From Actinomycetes bacterium (GTDB lineage: Bacteria > Actinomycetota > Coriobacteriia > Anaerosomatales > Anaerosomataceae): 64,000 nt of DNA. Positions 61,140 to 64,000 of the stretch are shown piece by piece. How positions within the stretch are numbered: the first letter of the stretch is position 1; every line of letters begins with the position of its first letter. The notes beneath the pieces are model-generated. The model was not told where the DNA came from. It saw only the letters and a program-made list of their open reading frames with translations, and did not search any database. The translations under genes and the position numbers were made by a program. The stretch is taken from positions 93,159-157,158 of the forward strand of contig JALHJB010000002.1 of NCBI GenBank assembly GCA_022839745.1, written 5' to 3'.

Positions 61140-62240
61140 CTAGAGGCCGTCGCACGTGGAAACCCCGAACAACTCGAGCTGACGCTCAATCACCAACTGC
61201 TCAAAGTCAGTCAACTTATCGCAGTGGTACTCACCCATGGCCCGCAACAGCCATCGCATCGCCTCGGCGGGGTCATGGATACCAAGATGCGCCGCGATCG
61301 AGACCAACAAACCGGAAGCTTGAGGGACGTAAGCAACCGCGTGCGTGTACGCGTGCTCGTCTCGGCAACGCTCAAGAGGCGCAGCGTGTGAGTACGCATC
61401 GGCAAGACAAGACCACCAAGACGCGACCGGCCACCGCCACCGATTAGTATCAGCCGACGCCTCACGCACCGAGACCCACTCGAATCCCTTGCGCCACAGA
61501 GAATCGAGAGCACCGCGCAGATCGTCGGGCGTCACGATACCGAACTCACGCAGAGCGTCCGAACGGTATTGGAACTCGACGCGCCACACGTCAACGCCAT
61601 CAGCATCCCACCGACCCGATTCACGCCAGACACCAGGCCAGTGGGAACCGCCGCGCGCAACCTCAACCGTCTTGTTGTAGACACGACCCACGATCGCGCC
61701 ACGCCCGAACTGGAACGTTTCAGGAGAAGACACAGACGGATAGATCGGACGAAAAGACGCCGGGCACACCGCTTGCGTCATTTCCTCGAGGCCTGGAACG
61801 TGCCCCTGGAAGTCAACCGCAAGATCGACACGAGACACCCGGCCACCAGAGAACTCGCCCATCACAAGCATCGAACGCTCCGCCTCGGCAAGCAGAGCGT
61901 CAGGGCCTCGAGCCGCCAGACCGAGAGAGAGGCACCGGACGGAAAAACCCGCCTTACCAGTACCGACACGCAAATGCACATCAGGAGAGCGGAGCAAGTA
62001 CGCCCACGGCTTCAAGCCCTTGCGATCAACACCCCAACGAGTGCCACCGACAATCACAGGCTCAGGAACATCACGCCGACGTGCACGCAGCTTCGCCCAC
62101 TCCAGATGATCGCACCAGTAGCCCAGAACACCACCGGGATACCAGCACTCCAGCGTGTCGATACCAGACCAGAGAACACGCGGCGCACCCGGATTGTAGG
62201 AAGAACCCCCCATGTTATAGAGGGGGGGGACCGCGCTCAC
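61140..62240 (-). CDS. rolling-circle replication initiator (Rep_trans family, gpII role)
   Basis: A 366-aa protein of the Rep_trans (PF02486) type: an early WSGIDTLECWYPGG, the core GGRVSRVDLAVDFQGHVPGL, AIVGRVYNKTVEVARGG with the presumed nicking Tyr, and VWRVEFQYRSDALREFG. It would nick the double-stranded form and start rolling-circle synthesis. GTG at 62240 overlaps the methyltransferase stop and has SD GGGGAAC. An in-frame ATG at 62213 sits inside a C-run/G-run hairpin (62206-62211 with 62222-62229). Confidence 0.82.
   Translation of the reverse strand: MSAVPPLYNMGGSSYNPGAPRVLWSGIDTLECWYPGGVLGYWCDHLEWAKLRARRRDVPEPVIVGGTRWGVDRKGLKPWAYLLRSPDVHLRVGTGKAGFSVRCLSLGLAARGPDALLAEAERSMLVMGEFSGGRVSRVDLAVDFQGHVPGLEEMTQAVCPASFRPIYPSVSSPETFQFGRGAIVGRVYNKTVEVARGGSHWPGVWRESGRWDADGVDVWRVEFQYRSDALREFGIVTPDDLRGALDSLWRKGFEWVSVREASADTNRWRWPVASWWSCLADAYSHAAPLERCRDEHAYTHAVAYVPQASGLLVSIAAHLGIHDPAEAMRWLLRAMGEYHCDKLTDFEQLVIERQLELFGVSTCDGL
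62206..62229 (-). other. C-run/G-run hairpin at the 5' end of the rep gene
   Basis: A run of six C (62206-62211) faces a run of eight G (62222-62229) around a 10-nt loop that contains an in-frame ATG of rep. On the mRNA this puts a strong stem at the start of the initiator. In Ff, gpV represses gpII translation through the gene II leader, so a control role is possible but unproven. Confidence 0.35.
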
Positions 62241-62974
62241 AGTTCCCCACAATCGTTCGTCTCACGCGCCTTACCACAAACATCGATCGCCGAGCTAACC
62301 CTGAAGGGCTCGGCGATCTCCCCGTATGTGGAAAGCCGCTTCGCTCCCTCATGTGGAGAACTGTAGAGCCGCCAAGCAAGAGACACCGAGCCGGAGCCAG
62401 GGAAGAGATCATCGAACGAATCCCCGGACTGCATGCCAAGGAGCTCGAACAGCCAGTATGCGAACGCCAAGGGCTTAGCGCCAATCAAACCATCGGCAAG
62501 GAGCGAAGGGTGATAGCCATGCGCAAGCACATCCGTCCGCGAGCTCGCAGCGACGGCTCGGCCACCACAGTAGATCACGGGCTCGTAAGCGTTGGAAGGC
62601 CTTAGGCTACGCGTACGTCTCGCACCACGCACCCACACGCCAACGCGAACACCATCCGGAGCAATACGCAAAAGACCGGGCAAGGAATCGGCCGAACACG
62701 AAAGTGCCCAACCGTCGTATCCAACCAGCCGATCGAACAACACCGCGTGATCCACTTCACCGGCATAATCCGGCTGATCGCGGTAGTAACGAGCTTTGCC
62801 CACATAAGGCGGGTCAGCGTACGCGAATCGCAGCGCAGAGCCGTCCGAAGGCCTTAGGCGACGCGGCTTCGCCCGATGATACGCCTGCCGACAACGACGC
62901 CCGCAGAACCGAGCATCACTACGCATCCCCTCGGGCATCTCACGCCCACACCAATCGCAGCGATCGTCACTCAT
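62237..62974 (-). CDS. phage DNA adenine-methyltransferase-like protein with N-terminal zinc finger
   Basis: A 245-aa protein. Residues 1-32 hold CDWCGREMPEGMRSD then FCGRRCRQAYHR, a four-cysteine zinc motif. The catalytic motif IV is ADPPYVGKARYY (DPPY), which precedes the AdoMet motif I DLFPGSGSVSLAW, so the order is permuted (beta-type). It likely modifies phage or host DNA at an unknown site. An inovirus with its own methyltransferase is uncommon. It overlaps the previous and next genes by 8 and 4 nt. Confidence 0.72.
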   Translation of the reverse strand: MSDDRCDWCGREMPEGMRSDARFCGRRCRQAYHRAKPRRLRPSDGSALRFAYADPPYVGKARYYRDQPDYAGEVDHAVLFDRLVGYDGWALSCSADSLPGLLRIAPDGVRVGVWVRGARRTRSLRPSNAYEPVIYCGGRAVAASSRTDVLAHGYHPSLLADGLIGAKPLAFAYWLFELLGMQSGDSFDDLFPGSGSVSLAWRLYSSPHEGAKRLSTYGEIAEPFRVSSAIDVCGKARETNDCGEL

Positions 62975-63263
62975 CAGAACCACCCACCACGCCCGAATCC
63001 GAACCGCACGCCCGAGAGGGGAGGGGAGCAGTCACGCGAAACGGACAATCACCAAACATCACGAACGGCACATGCTCACGCCCTGGGCACGCATCGCCGT
63101 ACAACCCGCACCCATCGCACTCACACAACAGATCACCGTAGCAGGAAGTCACGCGAACCTTGGGATTCGCCATGCACCGCGAGCGAGGCCACACGTAAAG
63201 CCCCGTGAACTGGCAGTAGTCGCCAAGATCGTTCGAACGCACCCAACGGCAGACGGCCCCCAT
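62967..63263 (-). CDS. 98-aa cysteine-rich phage protein
   Basis: A 98-aa protein with ten cysteines (for example SCYGDLLCECDGCGLYGDAC and GDCPFRVT), suggestive of several zinc or iron-sulfur sites. Its ATG overlaps the stop of the preceding gene (TGATG). A longer frame to 63554 is likely noncoding upstream. Function unknown; the whole early module (63895 to 62237) is rich in such proteins. Confidence 0.6.
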   Translation of the reverse strand: MGAVCRWVRSNDLGDYCQFTGLYVWPRSRCMANPKVRVTSCYGDLLCECDGCGLYGDACPGREHVPFVMFGDCPFRVTAPLPSRACGSDSGVVGGSDE

Positions 63264-63466
63264 CAGAACAACCGCCCGAACGCGTGCGGATCGCTGGGCT
63301 TGAAATCCCGGCAAATCATCCCAGCCGTGCACACGTAACCCGCCTCGCAGCGCCGGAACCATGACATCGGCCCATCGGGTGGATAGATATAACCGCGCTC
63401 GAAAAACTCGCAATCCTCGCAACGCGGCGACAACGCCGCGCACGCGTCGCTGACACGCGGCTTCAT
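63263..63466 (-). CDS. 67-aa cysteine-rich phage protein
   Basis: A 67-aa protein with seven cysteines: DACAAL, RCEDCEFFERG, and RRCEAGYVCTAGMICRDFK. The C-x2-C and C-x5-C-x5-C spacing suggests a structural metal site. The ATG overlaps the stop of the preceding gene (ATGA), and its stop overlaps the next start (TGATG). No function assigned. Confidence 0.6.
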   Translation of the reverse strand: MKPRVSDACAALSPRCEDCEFFERGYIYPPDGPMSWFRRCEAGYVCTAGMICRDFKPSDPHAFGRLF

Positions 63467-63600
63467 TCCGACCACCACCGGCACACAGACGCGGGATCGC
63501 CCTGGTACGAGACGCCTGGACGGGTCGCAGAGCACACAAGCTCGTACCACTCACGGACGCAGCCCCCGAACGGACAACACCGGCACCAACGGCGCATCAT
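63463..63600 (-). CDS. 45-aa cysteine-rich phage protein
   Basis: A 45-aa protein beginning MMRRWCRCCPFGGCVREWYE, with further Cys residues in ELVCSATRP and ASVCRWW. SD GGGGGTGGTGGCG precedes ATGATG; either ATG may be used. It shares a 4-nt overlap with both neighbours. Like its neighbours, it is probably a small metal-binding protein; function unknown. Confidence 0.55.
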   Translation of the reverse strand: MMRRWCRCCPFGGCVREWYELVCSATRPGVSYQGDPASVCRWWSE

Positions 63601-63710
63601 CGCCACCACCCCCGCAGCGATGAATCGCGACGCATCCAGCGCCCCAACACGAACGAGCCACCCAGGAGAAGCCCCTGAACGAGACCAACGAGGTACACAG
63701 CCGTCTCCAT
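63597..63710 (-). CDS. 37-aa single-helix membrane protein
   Basis: A 37-aa protein (METAVYLVGLVQGLLLGGSF then VLGRWMRRDSSLRGWWR) with one hydrophobic helix and a basic cytosolic tail. The ATG overlaps the stop of the 61-aa gene (TGATG), and its stop overlaps the next start. No family recognised; it lies well before the coat cluster, so it is not obviously a coat protein. Confidence 0.55.
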   Translation of the reverse strand: METAVYLVGLVQGLLLGGSFVLGRWMRRDSSLRGWWR

Positions 63711-63895
63711 CACGACACCTCGTCACGGTCGAACAGCGAAAGCGTACGCGGCTTGAAACGGCACTCCTGGCCGTACCTGACCGGCAGCGCCTCACACACA
63801 CCATCGAGATCAAGCGACAGAACACAGTGATTCGAGAACCTGCCGGGCGTGAAATGACGGCACCACTCGCCGCAACTGCGCCACTTCGTTTCCAT
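63710..63895 (-). CDS. 61-aa cysteine-containing phage protein (first gene of the operon)
   Basis: A 61-aa protein with Cys at SCGEWCRHFTPG, NHCVLSLD, GVCEALP and ECRFKPRTL. It starts at an ATG with SD AGGGGGTTCTC and is the first gene read from the right end. Function unknown. Confidence 0.6.
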   Translation of the reverse strand: METKWRSCGEWCRHFTPGRFSNHCVLSLDLDGVCEALPVRYGQECRFKPRTLSLFDRDEVS

Positions 63896-64000
63896 GAGAA
63901 CCCCCTAGAACCGTCGAAAGGCCGGACAGAGACACGACCCGAACGGCGGGGGACGGCTATGCAGCCGTGGTGAATACCTATAAAACCGACATAAGATACA
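63896..64000. other. right terminal region with the second dif-like repeat
   Basis: The last 105 nt hold no gene. A stem ACGGCT/AGCCGT lies at 63953-63968. The end carries an 11-bp arm AATACCTATAA (63973-63983), centre AACCGA and arm CATAAGATACA (63990-64000). This last arm equals that of the left junction, while the first arm and centre differ. A promoter for the phage operon is expected here, but I cannot point to convincing hexamers. Confidence 0.45.

Larger units (their letters stand above)
56973..64000 (-). mobile_element. inovirus-like (filamentous phage) prophage, about 7.0 kb
   Basis: Sixteen genes, all on the minus strand, tightly overlapping, with lower GC and more A-rich codon use than the flanks. 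The order matches Ff phages: replication initiator, ssDNA-binding protein, small coat proteins, major coat, hairpin, adsorption protein, gpVI-like protein, Zot. There is no integrase, no transposase and no secretin. Repeats of 11 bp 7,001 bp apart bracket it. The right repeat is at the last base of the window, so the right-hand host flank is not seen. Confidence 0.85.

Noticed and set aside
60763..61155. 130-aa form of the gpV-like protein starting at 61155
   Set aside because: The upstream 45 residues overlap the rep end and lack an SD, whereas the GTG at 61020 has AAGGAG and gives the gpV-like length.
56973..64000. Integrase, transposase or excisionase within the prophage
   Set aside because: All ORFs were read and none carries a tyrosine or serine recombinase motif, which is why Xer use is proposed instead.

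Overview
The window is high-GC DNA from a Gram-positive actinobacterial lineage, most likely a deep-branching anaerobic or facultative member of class Coriobacteriia. This is an inference from gene content: split glycine-cleavage P protein, indolepyruvate and 2-oxoacid ferredoxin oxidoreductases, phenylacetate-CoA ligase/ACT pairs, a heliorhodopsin remnant, an RsiG-type c-di-GMP protein, a gcvH-FHA-MerR neighbourhood and no outer-membrane genes. No 16S gene is present, so the placement stays tentative.

Layout. 1-6,724: tRNA modification (thiI 3' part, DUF3524 mannosyltransferase), membrane proteins, then a PadR/HAAS/ABC-2 operon. 6,918-10,503 (minus): rubrerythrin, DJ-1/PfpI protein, polyferredoxin membrane protein, secreted transglutaminase-like lipoprotein. 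10,603-18,930: sugar-isomerase-like protein, a secreted protein behind a perfect CRP-type site, KorAB (minus), CoaBC, VanZ-like, M23 peptidase. 19,012: tRNA-Pro(GGG) followed by a truncated heliorhodopsin. 19,579-34,540: DUF5996, ABC-F ATPase, MltG, CorA, PgsA, a mannose-1-P guanylyltransferase/degenerate phosphomutase fusion, VanW, PaaK-ACT, a degenerate GGDEF protein, an orphan pilin, a D,D-carboxypeptidase. 34,552-39,685: complete glycine cleavage system (T, H, P1, P2) plus a LipM-like lipoate/octanoate transferase. 39,807-46,648: RsiG-like protein, FHA, MerR/FtsR-like regulator, Hpt, K+ channel, Apt, and a divergent pair of cell-wall enzymes (RlpA-like and NlpC/P60) sharing a coiled-coil domain. 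46,787-55,497: IorAB-ACT-LivKHMGF-PaaK, which reads as one uptake-and-oxidation operon for aromatic/branched amino acids.

57,000-64,000 is the most striking part: a compact, entirely minus-strand, lower-GC element with the gene order of a filamentous (Ff-like) inovirus. In transcription order it carries five small mostly Cys-rich or membrane genes and a DNA methyltransferase, then a Rep_trans initiator (gpII role), an 85-aa gpV-like ssDNA-binding candidate, a secreted TM protein, 34-aa and 31-aa hydrophobic proteins (gpVII/gpIX-like), a 57-aa major coat candidate (gpVIII-like), a terminator-like hairpin, a 563-aa adsorption protein (gpIII-like), an 87-aa membrane protein (gpVI-like), a Zot ATPase (gpI) and a 58-aa zinc-ribbon protein. 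It has no integrase and no secretin. It is bracketed by the same 11-mer exactly 7,001 bp apart in a dif-like setting, which suggests Xer-mediated integration at dif. Several of its smallest genes lie below usual ORF length cut-offs.

Start sites were chosen by Shine-Dalgarno position and overlap with the upstream gene. All family assignments come from reading the sequence; no database search was run.
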